Assembly: GCF_016806835.2 (NCBI RefSeq)
Contig: NZ_CP086111.1
Coordinates: 612,001-676,000 of the forward strand
Direction: 5' to 3'
Length of the DNA: 64,000 nucleotides
Source: Skermanella rosea
GTDB taxonomy: Bacteria; Pseudomonadota; Alphaproteobacteria; Azospirillales; Azospirillaceae
Notes under the pieces: generated by a model
What the model saw: the letters and a program-made list of their open reading frames with translations, nothing else
Database searches by the model: none
Told to the model about the DNA's origin: nothing
Part shown: positions 50,541 to 61,018 of the stretch, one piece after another
How the letters are laid out: every line of letters begins with the position of its first letter
Position numbering within the stretch: the stretch's first letter is position 1
Made by a program: the position numbers and the translations under genes

Positions 50541-53453
50541 ATGTTGGTCAAGAGAGGTTCAGCAAAGGCGTCGGGTCCGCAGTCGGCCGGAACGCGCCGG
50601 TCCGGCATGCTGTCGGCAGCGGCGGGCGCGTTGGCGCAGGCGCCGGTCGACCGCCGCACCTTCCTCAAGCGCTCCGGCCTGGCGGCCGGCGGGCTCGCCG
50701 CGGCCGGCACGCTGTCGTTCGGCACGGTCCGCAGAGCCGAGGCAGGCCCGACCACGCCGGGCGTCGAGATCGTCCGCAAGAAGAGCATCTGCACCCATTG
50801 CTCGGTCGGCTGCACCGTCACCGCCGAGGTGCAGAACGGCGTCTGGGTCGGCCAGGAGCCGTCCTGGGACAGCCCGATCAATCTCGGCACCCACTGCGCC
50901 AAGGGCGCCTCGGTGCGCGAGCTGGTCCATGGCGACCGCCGCCTGAAATACCCGATGAAGCTGGAGAACGGAGAGTGGAAGCGCCTCTCCTGGACCCAGG
51001 CGATCGACGAGATCGGGGCCAAGCTGCTGGAGATCCGCGAGAAGGCCGGACCTGAATCGGTGTTCTGGCTGGGCTCGGCCAAGTTCTCCAACGAGGGCGC
51101 CTACCTGTTCCGCAAGATGGCGGCGTTCTGGGGCACCAACACGGTCGACCACCAGGCGCGCATCTGCCACAGCACCACGGTCGCGGGCGTCGCGAACACG
51201 TGGGGCTACGGCGCCATGACCAACAGCTACAACGACATCCACAACGCCAAGGCGATCCTGATCATCGGCGGCAACCCGGCCGAGGCCCATCCCGTGTCGC
51301 TGCAGCACGTGCTGCGCGGGAAGGAGATCAACCGGGCCCACATGATCGTGGTCGATCCGCGCTTCACCCGCACGGCGGCGCACGCGACGGAATATGTGCG
51401 GCTGCGCCCCGGCACGGACATCCCGCTGGTCTGGGGCATGCTCTGGCACATCTTCGAGAACGGCTGGGAAGACAAGGACTACATCGCCAAGCGCGTGTTC
51501 GGCATGGACAAGATCCGCGCCGAAGTGAAGAAGTGGGACCCGGCGGAGGTCGAGCGGGTCACCGGCGTGCCCGGCGCGCAGGTCCGCAAGGTCGCCGAGA
51601 TCATGGCGAAGAACCGGCCGTCCACGCTGATCTGGTGCATGGGCGTCACCCAGCACACCGTCGGCACCGCCAACGTCCGGGCGCTCAGCATCCTCCAGCT
51701 GGCGCTGGGCAACATCGGCGTCGAGGGGGGCGGGGCCAACATCTTCCGCGGCCACTGCAACGTGCAGGGCGCCACCGACTTCGGCCTCGACGTCACCTCC
51801 CTGCCGGCCTACTACGGCCTGACCGAAGGCGCCTGGAAGCACTGGAGCCGGGTCTGGGGCGTCGACTACGAGTGGATGAAGGGCCGCTTCGTCTCCCAGA
51901 AGTTCATGGAAGCGAAGGGCATCCCGACCACCCGCTGGTTCGACGCCGTGCTGGCCAAGCCGGACGAGATCGAGCAGCCGGCTCCCGTCAAGGCCATGAT
52001 GGTGTTCGGCCACGGCGGCAACACCGTGACCCGCATGCCGGAGATGCGGAAGGGGCTGGAGGCGCTGGACCTGCTGGTCGTCGCCGACCCGCACCCGACC
52101 ACCTTCGCCTCCGTCAGCGGCCGCAAGGACGGGACATACCTGCTGCCGATCTGCACCCAGTTCGAGGCCGAGGGCTCGCGCACCGCGTCCAACCGCTCGA
52201 TCCAGTGGGGCGACCGGGTCGTCGATCCGATCTTCGAGTCGAAGAACGACTACGACGTCATGTACGCGCTGGCCACCCGCCTCGGCTTCGCCGACGAGAT
52301 GTTCAAGCGCATCAAGGTCGTGAACGGCGTGCCCGACCCCGAGGACATCCTGCGGGAGATCAACTACGGCTCACTGTCCACCGGCTACTCCGGCCAGTCG
52401 CCGGAGCGCCTGAAGCTCCACATGGAGCACCAGGCCGACTTCGACCGGACCACGCTGAAGGCCTCCACCGGCCCGTGCGCCGGCGAGTATTACGGCCTGC
52501 CCTGGCCCTGCTGGGGCACGCCGGAGATGAAGCACCCCGGCACCCACGTCCTGTACGACACCTCCAAGCACGTGCTGGAGGGCGGCGGCACCTTCCGCGC
52601 CCGCTTCGGGGTGGAGAAGGACGGCGCCACCCTGCTGGCCGAGGGCTCCTGGTCCAAGGGGTCGGAGATCGAGGACGGCTATCCCGAGTTCACCTACGGG
52701 ATGCTGAAGAAGCTGGGCTGGAACGCCGACCTGACCGACGCGGAGCGGGCGACCATCGAGAAGATCGGCGGCGCCAACCCCGACGGCGTGAGCTGGGCGA
52801 CGGACCTTTCCTGCGGCATCATCCGGGTGGCGCTCAAGCACGGCTGCTCGCCGTTCGGCAACGCCAAGGCCCGGGCGGTCGCCTGGAACCTGCCGGACCC
52901 GGTGCCGGTCCACCGCGAGCCGATCTACACCTCGCGGCGCGACCTGGTCGAAAAATACCCGACCCTGGACGACCGCCGCGACTTCCGCCTGGCCCACCTG
53001 GGCAAGACGGTGCAGGCCCGCGACGTCACCAAGGACTTCCCGATCATCCTGACCTCCGGCCGGCTGGTCGAGTACGAGGGCGGCGGCGAGGAGACCCGGT
53101 CCAACAAGTGGCTGGCCGAGCTCCAGCAGGAGATGTTCGTCGAGGTCAACACCCAGGACGCGGCGCGCCTGGGCGTCAAGGACGGCGCCATGGTCTGGGT
53201 CCACGGCCCGGAAGGCAACGGCAAGGCCAAGGTCAAGGCGCTGGTCACCGACCGCGTCGGCCCGGGCGTCGCCTTCATGCCCTTCCACTTCGCGGGCTTC
53301 TGGGACGGCGAGAGCCAGCGCGCAGCCTATCCGCCGGGCACCGACCCGATCGTGCTCGGCCACTCGGTGAATGCTCTGACGACCTACGGGTACGACCCGG
53401 TCACCTACATGCAGGAGACCAAGTGCACCCTGTGTCGGATTGTTGCGGCGTAA
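50541..53453 (+). CDS. fdhA: Formate dehydrogenase, catalytic alpha subunit (cysteine type, Tat-exported)
   Basis: A 970-residue molybdenum or tungsten bis-MGD enzyme that oxidises formate to carbon dioxide. A Tat motif (DRRTFLKRSG, Arg38-Arg39) after a long basic leader sends it, folded, to the periplasm. CTHCSVGC (84-91) with Cys119 in THCAKG binds a [4Fe-4S] cluster. The active-site pair is Cys209-His210 in ICHSTTVAGVANTWGYGA; the codon at 51165 is TGC, so no selenocysteine is used. The C-terminal molybdopterin-binding domain includes SGRLVEYEGGGEETRSN. It is followed by the beta and gamma subunits, giving the membrane-bound, quinone-reducing FdhABC type. GGGAG precedes the ATG. Confidence 0.97.
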   Translation: MLVKRGSAKASGPQSAGTRRSGMLSAAAGALAQAPVDRRTFLKRSGLAAGGLAAAGTLSFGTVRRAEAGPTTPGVEIVRKKSICTHCSVGCTVTAEVQNGVWVGQEPSWDSPINLGTHCAKGASVRELVHGDRRLKYPMKLENGEWKRLSWTQAIDEIGAKLLEIREKAGPESVFWLGSAKFSNEGAYLFRKMAAFWGTNTVDHQARICHSTTVAGVANTWGYGAMTNSYNDIHNAKAILIIGGNPAEAHPVSLQHVLRGKEINRAHMIVVDPRFTRTAAHATEYVRLRPGTDIPLVWGMLWHIFENGWEDKDYIAKRVFGMDKIRAEVKKWDPAEVERVTGVPGAQVRKVAEIMAKNRPSTLIWCMGVTQHTVGTANVRALSILQLALGNIGVEGGGANIFRGHCNVQGATDFGLDVTSLPAYYGLTEGAWKHWSRVWGVDYEWMKGRFVSQKFMEAKGIPTTRWFDAVLAKPDEIEQPAPVKAMMVFGHGGNTVTRMPEMRKGLEALDLLVVADPHPTTFASVSGRKDGTYLLPICTQFEAEGSRTASNRSIQWGDRVVDPIFESKNDYDVMYALATRLGFADEMFKRIKVVNGVPDPEDILREINYGSLSTGYSGQSPERLKLHMEHQADFDRTTLKASTGPCAGEYYGLPWPCWGTPEMKHPGTHVLYDTSKHVLEGGGTFRARFGVEKDGATLLAEGSWSKGSEIEDGYPEFTYGMLKKLGWNADLTDAERATIEKIGGANPDGVSWATDLSCGIIRVALKHGCSPFGNAKARAVAWNLPDPVPVHREPIYTSRRDLVEKYPTLDDRRDFRLAHLGKTVQARDVTKDFPIILTSGRLVEYEGGGEETRSNKWLAELQQEMFVEVNTQDAARLGVKDGAMVWVHGPEGNGKAKVKALVTDRVGPGVAFMPFHFAGFWDGESQRAAYPPGTDPIVLGHSVNALTTYGYDPVTYMQETKCTLCRIVAA

Positions 53454-53469
53454 GGCGGGGATCAAGGCA

Positions 53470-54066
53470 ATGGCAAGAATGAAGTTCCTGTGCGACGCCG
53501 AACGCTGCATCGAATGCAACGCCTGCGTCACGGCCTGCAAGAACGAGCACGAGGTGCCCTGGGGCATCAACCGCCGGCGCGTCGTCACCCTCAACGACGG
53601 CAAGCCGGGCGAGCGGTCGATCTCCATGGCCTGCATGCACTGCACCGACGCGCCCTGCATGGCGGTGTGCCCGGTGGACTGCTTCTACAAGACCGCCGAG
53701 GGCGTGGTCCTGCACTCCAAGGACCTGTGCATCGGCTGCGGCTACTGCTTCTACGCCTGTCCGTTCGGGGCGCCGCAGTACCCGCAGGTCGGCAACTTCG
53801 GCAGCCGCGGCAAGATGGACAAGTGCACCTTCTGCGCCGGCGGCCCGGAGGACGACGTCACCCCGGCGGAGTACCGGAAATACGGCTCCAACCGCCTCGC
53901 CGAGGGCAAGCTGCCGCTCTGCGCGGAGATGTGCTCGACCAAGGCGCTGCTGGCCGGCGACGGCGACATCATCGCCGACATCTACAAGGAACGCGTCGTC
54001 CGGCGCGGTTACGGCTCCGGTGCCTGGGGCTGGTCGACCGCGTACAAGGACAAGGCGAGCGCCTAG
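53470..54066 (+). CDS. fdhB: Formate dehydrogenase, iron-sulfur beta subunit
   Basis: A 198-residue electron-transfer subunit with sixteen cysteines for four [4Fe-4S] clusters, carrying electrons from the alpha subunit to the cytochrome. The groups are CIECNACVTACKNEH, CMHCTDAPCMAVCPVDC, CIGCGYCFYACPFGA and CTFC with LCAEMC. The ATG at 53470 is chosen because MARMKFLCDAERC is the family start; the frame upstream belongs to spacer. It has no Tat signal and no C-terminal membrane helix, so it is presumably exported with the alpha subunit. 16 nt separate it from alpha and 20 nt from gamma. Confidence 0.96.
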   Translation: MARMKFLCDAERCIECNACVTACKNEHEVPWGINRRRVVTLNDGKPGERSISMACMHCTDAPCMAVCPVDCFYKTAEGVVLHSKDLCIGCGYCFYACPFGAPQYPQVGNFGSRGKMDKCTFCAGGPEDDVTPAEYRKYGSNRLAEGKLPLCAEMCSTKALLAGDGDIIADIYKERVVRRGYGSGAWGWSTAYKDKASA

Positions 54067-54086
54067 GACCGGCTGGAGGAACGATC

Positions 54087-55130
54087 ATGTCCATGATGAA
54101 TCTCGGGCGCGTCCTGCGCCTCGCCGCGCTGACGCTCCTGCTGCTGGTCCCGGCGGTCGGGGCGCACGCCCAGACCCCGACCGGCGCGACCCCGGTCCCG
54201 CCGGGGCCGAACGCCCTGACCGGGCCGGACATCAGCAACGAGCAGCTGCTGTTCCAGCAGCTCCAGGGCGGCTTCCAGGGGCGCGTCAGCATCCCCGACC
54301 AGAAGTCGGCCACGCTGATCCAGCCGGAAGGCCGCGACTGGCGGGAGTTCCGCCAGGGTACCCTGAAGACCATCGCGGCGGTGGTGCTGCTGGGCAGCAT
54401 CGCCGGATTGGTGATCTTCTACATGGTCCGCGGCAAGATCCGGATCGACGCCGGGCCGTCCCGCTTCCGGGTGCGGCGGTTCAACGGGCTGGAGCGGTTC
54501 GCCCACTGGATCACGGCCGTCAGCTTCCTGGTGCTGGCGCTGACCGGGCTCAACCTCGTGTTCGGCCGCTACATTCTGATCCCGCTGCTGGGACCGGAGG
54601 CGTTCACCACCCTCACCGTCTACGGCAAGCTGGCGCATAACTTCGTCAGCTTCCCGTTCGTGCTCGGCATCGTGCTGATGCTGCTGGTCTGGGTCCGCCA
54701 CAACATCCCCGACGCCACCGACCTCGCCTGGGTCAAGGCGGCCGGCGGCCTGTTCTCCAAGGGCAAGCACCCGGCGGCGAAGAAGTTCAACGCCGGTCAG
54801 AAGATGATCTTCTGGCTGGTCGTGGCGGGCGGCGGCGTCGTGGCGGCCAGCGGCTACGTTCTGCTGTTCCCCTTCTACGTGACCGACGTCGCCGGCATGC
54901 AGCTCGCCCATCTGGTCCACGCCGTGCTGTCGGTGCTGCTGATCGCCGGCATCATCGGGCACATCTATATCGGCTCGGTCGGCATGGAAGGCGCCTTCGA
55001 CGCCATGGGCAGCGGCGAGGTGGACGTCAACTGGGCGCGGGAACACCACAGCCTTTGGCTGGAGGAGGAGGCCCGCAAGGGCCGTGCGCCGCCGGCTCCC
55101 GGCGTCGGGTACCGGGCGCCGGCGGAGTAA
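54087..55130 (+). CDS. fdhC: Formate dehydrogenase, cytochrome b gamma subunit
   Basis: A 347-residue membrane subunit that passes electrons to quinone. It has a cleavable signal peptide (VPAVGAHAQ), a short periplasmic stretch, one helix near residue 100, then the four-helix cytochrome b core: FNGLERFAHWITAVSFLVLA (first heme His), LAHNFVSFPFVLGIVLMLL (second), a third helix near 245 and MQLAHLVHAVLSVLLIAGII with HIYIGS near the end. The extra N-terminal region makes it longer than FdnI (about 217 residues) and is seen in this alphaproteobacterial type. GGAGGA precedes the ATG. It closes the operon, with a convergent gene 8 nt beyond. Confidence 0.94.
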   Translation: MSMMNLGRVLRLAALTLLLLVPAVGAHAQTPTGATPVPPGPNALTGPDISNEQLLFQQLQGGFQGRVSIPDQKSATLIQPEGRDWREFRQGTLKTIAAVVLLGSIAGLVIFYMVRGKIRIDAGPSRFRVRRFNGLERFAHWITAVSFLVLALTGLNLVFGRYILIPLLGPEAFTTLTVYGKLAHNFVSFPFVLGIVLMLLVWVRHNIPDATDLAWVKAAGGLFSKGKHPAAKKFNAGQKMIFWLVVAGGGVVAASGYVLLFPFYVTDVAGMQLAHLVHAVLSVLLIAGIIGHIYIGSVGMEGAFDAMGSGEVDVNWAREHHSLWLEEEARKGRAPPAPGVGYRAPAE

Positions 55131-55138
55131 CGCCGGAC

Positions 55139-56742
<1,604 letters not shown>

Positions 56743-56746
<4 letters not shown>

Positions 56747-57267
56747 GAAGTCACCTGCGCTTCCGGTTCTGTTTTTCCGTCCGGGGCAGCGTAGGCAGGC
56801 GTCGGGGCGCTGGCAAGCAATCCGAACAGCCGGTCGGCGTCGGCCCTGGCGATCGGCGGGATCGGCGTGGACCAGTCGGGCAGGGCGAACAGCGGCCAGG
56901 AAGGCTCGACCCGGAACCCGTCCCGGAAGAAGACGTCATGGCCGCCGGCCTGCTCGTGCCGCCAGCCTCCCGCCGCCTCGCACAGCGGCGGCAGGACGAT
57001 GGTCCGCAGCGCCTCGGCGTAGTCGCGGCCTGGGGCGGAGCGGACCTGGAGCCCGATGAACAGCCCGACCGCGGCAAGGACGGGGGCGGCGGACCAGAGC
57101 AGCGGGTGGCCGACCCACGCGGCGATGCCCAGCCAGCCCAGGCACAGGGTCCCGAACGCCAGGGCGCGCCGCCGCAGGCGGATAGCGTGATGCCGGCGGG
57201 CATCCTCCAGCGGCATCAGGTGCGGCGCGATGCGCGCGGCGAACATGTCGTGGAAATCGCTTGGCAT
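56743..57267 (-). CDS. Small two-helix membrane protein of unknown function
   Basis: A 174-residue protein from the ATG at 57267, which has GGAAAG 5 nt upstream; ATGs at 57282 and 57315 would lengthen it. A basic segment (HHAIRLRRRALAFG) leads into two closely spaced hydrophobic helices at about residues 33-70, followed by a cytoplasmic or periplasmic domain (YAEALRTIVLPPLCEAAGGW, FFRDGFRVEPSW). The layout resembles DUF3137-type proteins but I am not sure of that. It is translationally coupled to the thiamine diphosphate enzyme and divergent from mcl. No catalytic motif is seen. Confidence 0.68.
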
Positions 57268-57462
57268 GGTACTTTCCGCCATTATGGTGCGGCTGCGAAG
57301 AAACGTAGTATCCATCGGCAGCGTGCCCGGCGGAATATCGCGCCTTCCGTACCGCACGCCATACCTGCCGCTTTCCGGACCTGGGAAGACGGCTCCGATA
57401 CCGCGACGGCGCGGCGACCCGGTCGCCCGACCGCGCGGCGACACTGTGATGGGGGAACAGCA

Positions 57463-58440
57463 ATGAGCTTCAAGATCGTCGAACAGGCTCCGGCCCGGCT
57501 CAACCGCAGCGAACTGGCGGTTCCCGGGAGCAGCCCGAAGTTGTTCGAGAAGGCCGCCAAATCGGCCGCCGACGTCATCTTCCTGGACCTGGAGGATGCC
57601 GTGGCGCCTGACGACAAGCCGCAGGCCCGCAAGAACATCGTCGAGGCGATCAACGACATCGACTGGGGCAACAAGACCCTGTCGGTCCGCATCAACGGCC
57701 TCGACACCCATTACATGTACCGCGACGTGGTCGAAGTGCTGGAGCAGTGCGGCGACCGGCTCGACCTGATCATGATCCCCAAGGTCGGCACCGCCGCCGA
57801 CGTCTACGCGGTCGACATGCTGGTCACCCAGATCGAGGCCGCCAAGGGCCGCCGGAAGCGGATCGGCTTCGAGCTGATCATCGAGACCGCGCTCGGCATG
57901 GCCAACATCGACGAGATCGCGACCGCGTCGAAGCGCAACGAGAGCCTGCATTTCGGCGTCGCCGACTATGCCGCCTCGACCAAGGCGCAGACCACCGGCA
58001 TCGGCGGCCCCAACCCGTCCTACGGCGTGCTGACCGACAAGGACGGCGACAAGCCGCGCGACTATCACTGGGGCGACATGTGGCATTATGCCACCGCGCG
58101 CATGGTGGTCGCGGCCCGCGCCGCCGGCCTGCGCCCGGTCGACGGCCCGTTCGGCGACTTCTCCGACGCCGACGGCTACAAGGCCCAGGGCCGGCGCGCC
58201 GCCGTGCTGGGCTGCGAGGGCAAGTGGGCCATCCACCCCTCCCAGATCCCCCTGGCGAACGAGGTGTTCAGCCCGTCCGAGGCCGAGATCACCAAGGCCA
58301 AGCGCATCCTGGAAGCGATGGAGCAGGCCCAGAAGGAAGGCCGGGGCGCCGTGGCCCTGGACGGCCGCCTGATCGACATCGCGTCGATCCGCCAGGCGGA
58401 GGTGATGGTCAAGAAGGCCGAGCAGATCGCCGGCTCGTAA
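57463..58440 (+). CDS. mcl: L-malyl-CoA/beta-methylmalyl-CoA lyase
   Basis: A 325-residue CoA-ester lyase of the HpcH/citrate lyase beta family, cleaving malyl-CoA to acetyl-CoA and glyoxylate and methylmalyl-CoA to propionyl-CoA and glyoxylate, a step of the ethylmalonyl-CoA pathway and of glyoxylate handling. LNRSELAVPGSSPKLFEKAA, VIFLDLEDAVAPDDK (magnesium ligands), RINGLDTHYMYRDV, IMIPKVGTAADVY, FELIIETALGMANIDEIA and GCEGKWAIHPSQIPLANEVF are all typical of Mcl1. The ATG at 57463 has a GGGGGAAC stretch upstream. It stands alone, divergent from the small membrane gene, and is followed by a strong hairpin. Confidence 0.94.
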   Translation: MSFKIVEQAPARLNRSELAVPGSSPKLFEKAAKSAADVIFLDLEDAVAPDDKPQARKNIVEAINDIDWGNKTLSVRINGLDTHYMYRDVVEVLEQCGDRLDLIMIPKVGTAADVYAVDMLVTQIEAAKGRRKRIGFELIIETALGMANIDEIATASKRNESLHFGVADYAASTKAQTTGIGGPNPSYGVLTDKDGDKPRDYHWGDMWHYATARMVVAARAAGLRPVDGPFGDFSDADGYKAQGRRAAVLGCEGKWAIHPSQIPLANEVFSPSEAEITKAKRILEAMEQAQKEGRGAVALDGRLIDIASIRQAEVMVKKAEQIAGS

Positions 58441-58447
58441 GCGCATG

Positions 58448-58475
58448 CCGGCGGCGCCCGCCCGGGTGCCGCCGG
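58448..58475. terminator. GC-rich hairpin between convergent mcl and GNAT genes
   Basis: A 12-bp stem (58448-58459 with 58464-58475, one G-T pair) and a 4-nt loop lie 7 nt after the mcl stop. No T-run follows in either direction, so its termination role is likely but unproven. Confidence 0.55.
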
Positions 58476-58497
58476 AACGCCGCTCCCGGCGAAACCC

Positions 58498-59034
58498 TCA
58501 GCCTTCGGGTCCCGGGCGGTTCGAGGGCGGGAGAGCGAGGAACATGCGCCGCTCCGGTCCCAGCAGGGATCGGAAGCCGAAAGCCGCATAGAAGCGACGG
58601 GCCGCTTCATCGATGGGATCGACGGCAATGACCGTCATGGCCACGGTCTGCGCGGCCAGCATGGTCTTCTTGACTGCGTCGGCGAGCAGCAGGCTGCCGA
58701 GACCCCGCCGTGCGACGATCTGATCGACTGCCAGCCGTCCGACCAGGGCTGCGGGGACAGGATATTTCGGCAGGCGTTTCGTCATGTCGGGCGGTAGATC
58801 GCCGGCCGCTATGGTCGCCGCGCTCAAGGTATAATAGCCGAGGATGCGGTCCGGATGCTCAGCGGACACCGCCACGAAAACGCGCGCCGTGACCCGCCGC
58901 ATGTCCTGCGATGCCTGCTGCCGGATGTAGCGGTCCAGCGGATCCACGCCGCAGGCGAAGGCCCCCCGGTCGTGACCCTGTCCCAGCGCTTCGATTCGCA
59001 ATGATCCTGCCGGCCAGGGGGCGACCGGGTTCAC
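58498..59034 (-). CDS. tacT: GNAT acetyltransferase toxin (TacT/AtaT type)
   Basis: A 178-residue GNAT protein. GTG at 59034 overlaps the antitoxin stop (GTGA), so the pair is translationally coupled; frames running further upstream lie inside the antitoxin gene. HDRGAFACGVDPLDRYIRQQ, VFVAVSAEHPDRILGYYTLS, and the acetyl-CoA loop VARRGLGSLLLADAVKKT (R-R-x-G-x-G-like) are typical; the Tyr of RRFYAAFGF is the usual general acid. Relatives acetylate the amino group of charged tRNAs and stop translation. Which tRNA is affected cannot be predicted. Confidence 0.92.
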   Translation of the reverse strand: MNPVAPWPAGSLRIEALGQGHDRGAFACGVDPLDRYIRQQASQDMRRVTARVFVAVSAEHPDRILGYYTLSAATIAAGDLPPDMTKRLPKYPVPAALVGRLAVDQIVARRGLGSLLLADAVKKTMLAAQTVAMTVIAVDPIDEAARRFYAAFGFRSLLGPERRMFLALPPSNRPGPEG

Positions 59035-59312
59035 GGGCGCAGAATCCGCCCATGTTCGGCAAGCGCACGCCGCAGCCGCTCGTTCGGCTCGGGGGGATCG
59101 AGCAGCAAGTCCTGGAAGCGCGCCCATTCTTCGGCGGTAAGGGCGATCATCTCGTGCTCACGCACGACGGTTTCCGCTTTCTGCAAAGCCACGTCGATGA
59201 CGAAATCCGTCAGCGTCTTGTCAAGATAAGCGGCGGCGCGCTCCAATTTCTGCTTGGATTGGGGGCTGAGTCGAAGACTGACGCGATCCTGGCGCTGGGC
59301 GACGCGTGGCAT
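59031..59312 (-). CDS. tacA: DUF1778 antitoxin (TacA type, ribbon-helix-helix)
   Basis: A 93-residue antitoxin. The N-terminus (QRQDRVSLRLSPQSKQKLER then AAAYLDKTLTDFVID) is a ribbon-helix-helix DNA-binding unit, and the C-terminal tail (ALTAEEWARFQDLLLDPPEP, ending HGRILRP) is the segment that wraps the GNAT toxin in known complexes. The order antitoxin then toxin with a 4-nt overlap is standard. The promoter upstream has a palindrome between its -35 and -10 boxes, as expected for repression by the TA complex. Such modules may stabilise genomic regions or tune growth; no plasmid or phage gene is nearby. Confidence 0.93.
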   Translation of the reverse strand: MPRVAQRQDRVSLRLSPQSKQKLERAAAYLDKTLTDFVIDVALQKAETVVREHEMIALTAEEWARFQDLLLDPPEPNERLRRALAEHGRILRP

Positions 59313-59342
59313 GAAGGCTTCTCCGGAAAGTGCCGCCGGGAG

Positions 59343-59371
59343 ATTGTACGCCTATTAGGCGCACGCGGCAA
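59343..59371 (-). promoter_or_regulatory. Autoregulated promoter of the toxin-antitoxin operon
   Basis: On the minus strand TTGCCG (59371-59366) and TACAAT (59348-59343) are separated by exactly 17 nt. The spacer contains the perfect 13-nt dyad CGCCTATTAGGCG at 59349-59361, a probable operator for the ribbon-helix-helix antitoxin. Transcription would start near 59336, about 25 nt before the antitoxin ATG. The core CCTATTAG recurs at 59409-59416. Confidence 0.75.
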
Positions 59372-59408
59372 GGATCATCCACTTGGTAGCAAACTAACCT
59401 TTCTGCGT

Positions 59409-59416
59409 CCTATTAG
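59409..59416. promoter_or_regulatory. Second CCTATTAG half-operator
   Basis: CCTATTAG at 59409-59416 repeats the centre of the palindrome 58 bp away. It lies near where a promoter for the divergent accA gene would be, so toxin-antitoxin binding could also touch accA expression. The match is only eight bases. Confidence 0.4.
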
Positions 59417-59485
59417 CGCTGGCTAGCCTATGGGTCGTGTGGTAGGGAAACCGGTCATTTTCCCAGCCCGTCGTGAAATACCTTC

Positions 59486-60442
59486 ATGCAGACGTTTCTT
59501 GAATTTGAAAAGCCGATCGCGGAACTCGAAGGCAAGATCGAGGAGCTGCGGCACCTGACCGATACCGGCGACATCAACATCGCCGAGGAAGTCTCCAAGC
59601 TCCAGGCCAAGGTCGACAAGCTGCTGCGTCAGACCTATGCCAAGCTGGCGCCGGCGCAGAAAGTCCAGGTGGCCCGCCATCCCAACCGGCCGCACTGCAT
59701 GGATTACATCGACAGTCTGGTCCAGGATTTCACGCCGCTCGCCGGCGACCGGGGGTTCGCGGAGGACCGCGCCGTCATCGGCGGCATCGGGAGGTTCCGG
59801 GGCCGTTCCGTCATGGTGATCGGCCAGGAGAAGGGGCACGACACCGAAAGCCGCGTCCGGCACAATTTCGGCATGGCCAAGCCGGAAGGCTACCGCAAGG
59901 CGATCCGCCTGATGGAGCTTGCCGACCGCTTCAAGCTGCCGGTCATCACCCTGGTCGATACCGCGGGGGCCTACCCCGGCGTCGGCGCCGAGGAGCGGGG
60001 CCAGGCCGAGGCCATCGCCAAGTCGATCGACACCTGCCTGAGGCTGAAGGTGCCGATGGTCGCCACGGTGATCGGCGAGGGCGGCTCCGGCGGGGCCATC
60101 GCGCTGGCCGCCGCCGACCGGGTCATGATGCTTGAGCACGCCATCTATTCGGTCATCTCGCCGGAAGGCTGCGCCTCGATCCTGTGGCGGACCAACACGG
60201 CGGCGGCGGAGGCCGCGGCGGCGCTCAGGCTGACCGCCCAGGACCTCAAGGACCTCGGCGTGATCGACCGCGTGATCGCGGAGCCGATCGGCGGCGCCCA
60301 CCGCGACCGGGACGAGATCATGACCGCGGTCGGCAACGCCATCGAGGATTGCCTGGATGAACTCCGCGGCCTGGAAGGCGGCGCCCTGCGCCTCAAGCGG
60401 CGCGACAAGTTCCTGGAGATGGGCCAGAAAGGCCTGTCCTGA
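59486..60442 (+). CDS. accA: Acetyl-CoA carboxylase, carboxyltransferase alpha subunit
   Basis: A 318-residue subunit that, with AccD, transfers the carboxyl group from carboxybiotin to acetyl-CoA to form malonyl-CoA, the first step of fatty acid synthesis. The N-terminal helical region [19 protein letters not shown] is typical. [79 protein letters not shown] and [17 protein letters not shown] make up the crotonase-like core. The ATG at 59486 gives the normal length. It is divergent from the toxin-antitoxin operon with a 173-nt gap. accD is not in the window. Confidence 0.98.
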   Translation: MQTFLEFEKPIAELEGKIEELRHLTDTGDINIAEEVSKLQAKVDKLLRQTYAKLAPAQKVQVARHPNRPHCMDYIDSLVQDFTPLAGDRGFAEDRAVIGGIGRFRGRSVMVIGQEKGHDTESRVRHNFGMAKPEGYRKAIRLMELADRFKLPVITLVDTAGAYPGVGAEERGQAEAIAKSIDTCLRLKVPMVATVIGEGGSGGAIALAAADRVMMLEHAIYSVISPEGCASILWRTNTAAAEAAAALRLTAQDLKDLGVIDRVIAEPIGGAHRDRDEIMTAVGNAIEDCLDELRGLEGGALRLKRRDKFLEMGQKGLS

Positions 60443-60446
60443 CGCG

Positions 60447-60968
60447 ATGCCCGGGCCGGTGCTAGACCGTCGCCACCTGATCTCGGCGGCCGGGGTCGTC
60501 TTCGGGACGGCCCTGGCCTGGGGCGGCCTCGCGCTCTTCTGGCCCGGACCCGCGGCCGGCTCCGGCCCTGCGGCCGACGGGTCGGCCTCCGCCGCCGGCT
60601 TGCTGGTCTGGCCAGCGCTCCTGCTGCTCCTGATGGTCCTCACGGTCGCCCTGGCCCGGTTCGCCACCGCCGCGTTCGATCCCCTGACGGATCCCGAAAG
60701 CCGGTTCCAGCGGCGCGCCCAGCGGGCCCTGTCCAACTCGGTCGAGCAGACCGCGGTCTTCGTGCCGGCGATGCTCTCCGCCGCGGCGCTGGCCGCTCCC
60801 GGGGATATCCGCCTCGCCGGCGTCATGACCGGGCTGTTCTGCGTGTCCCGCCTGTTGTTCTGGATCGGGTACCTGATCCATCCCTACCTGCGGGCACCGG
60901 GAATGATCATGACGCTCAACGTCAATGCCGCTATCGTCGGCTATGCAGTCTACCGGGCGCTGGGGTAA
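60447..60968 (+). CDS. MAPEG-family membrane protein
   Basis: A 173-residue integral membrane protein with four hydrophobic segments, the size and layout of MAPEG proteins (membrane-associated eicosanoid and glutathione metabolism). RRAQRALSNSVEQTAVFVPA near residue 85 is the diagnostic R-A-x-x-N-x-x-E stretch, and FCVSRLLFWIGYLIHPYLRA matches the last two helices. Bacterial members may be glutathione transferases or peroxidases; the true substrate is unknown. The ATG at 60447 is 4 nt after accA, so co-transcription is likely, although the two roles are not obviously linked. Confidence 0.85.
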   Translation: MPGPVLDRRHLISAAGVVFGTALAWGGLALFWPGPAAGSGPAADGSASAAGLLVWPALLLLLMVLTVALARFATAAFDPLTDPESRFQRRAQRALSNSVEQTAVFVPAMLSAAALAAPGDIRLAGVMTGLFCVSRLLFWIGYLIHPYLRAPGMIMTLNVNAAIVGYAVYRALG

Positions 60969-61018
60969 GCGGAACTCCGCGAGGCGGACCATAAGCAACG
61001 AACCGGAGGAAACGTCCC

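Noticed and set aside
51165-51167. Selenocysteine in the formate dehydrogenase active site
   Set aside because: The codon is TGC, plain cysteine, and no in-frame TGA occurs in the gene.
59031-59127. A longer start for the GNAT toxin
   Set aside because: The extra 31 residues lie inside the antitoxin gene in another frame; the GTG at 59034 gives the usual coupled overlap and family length.
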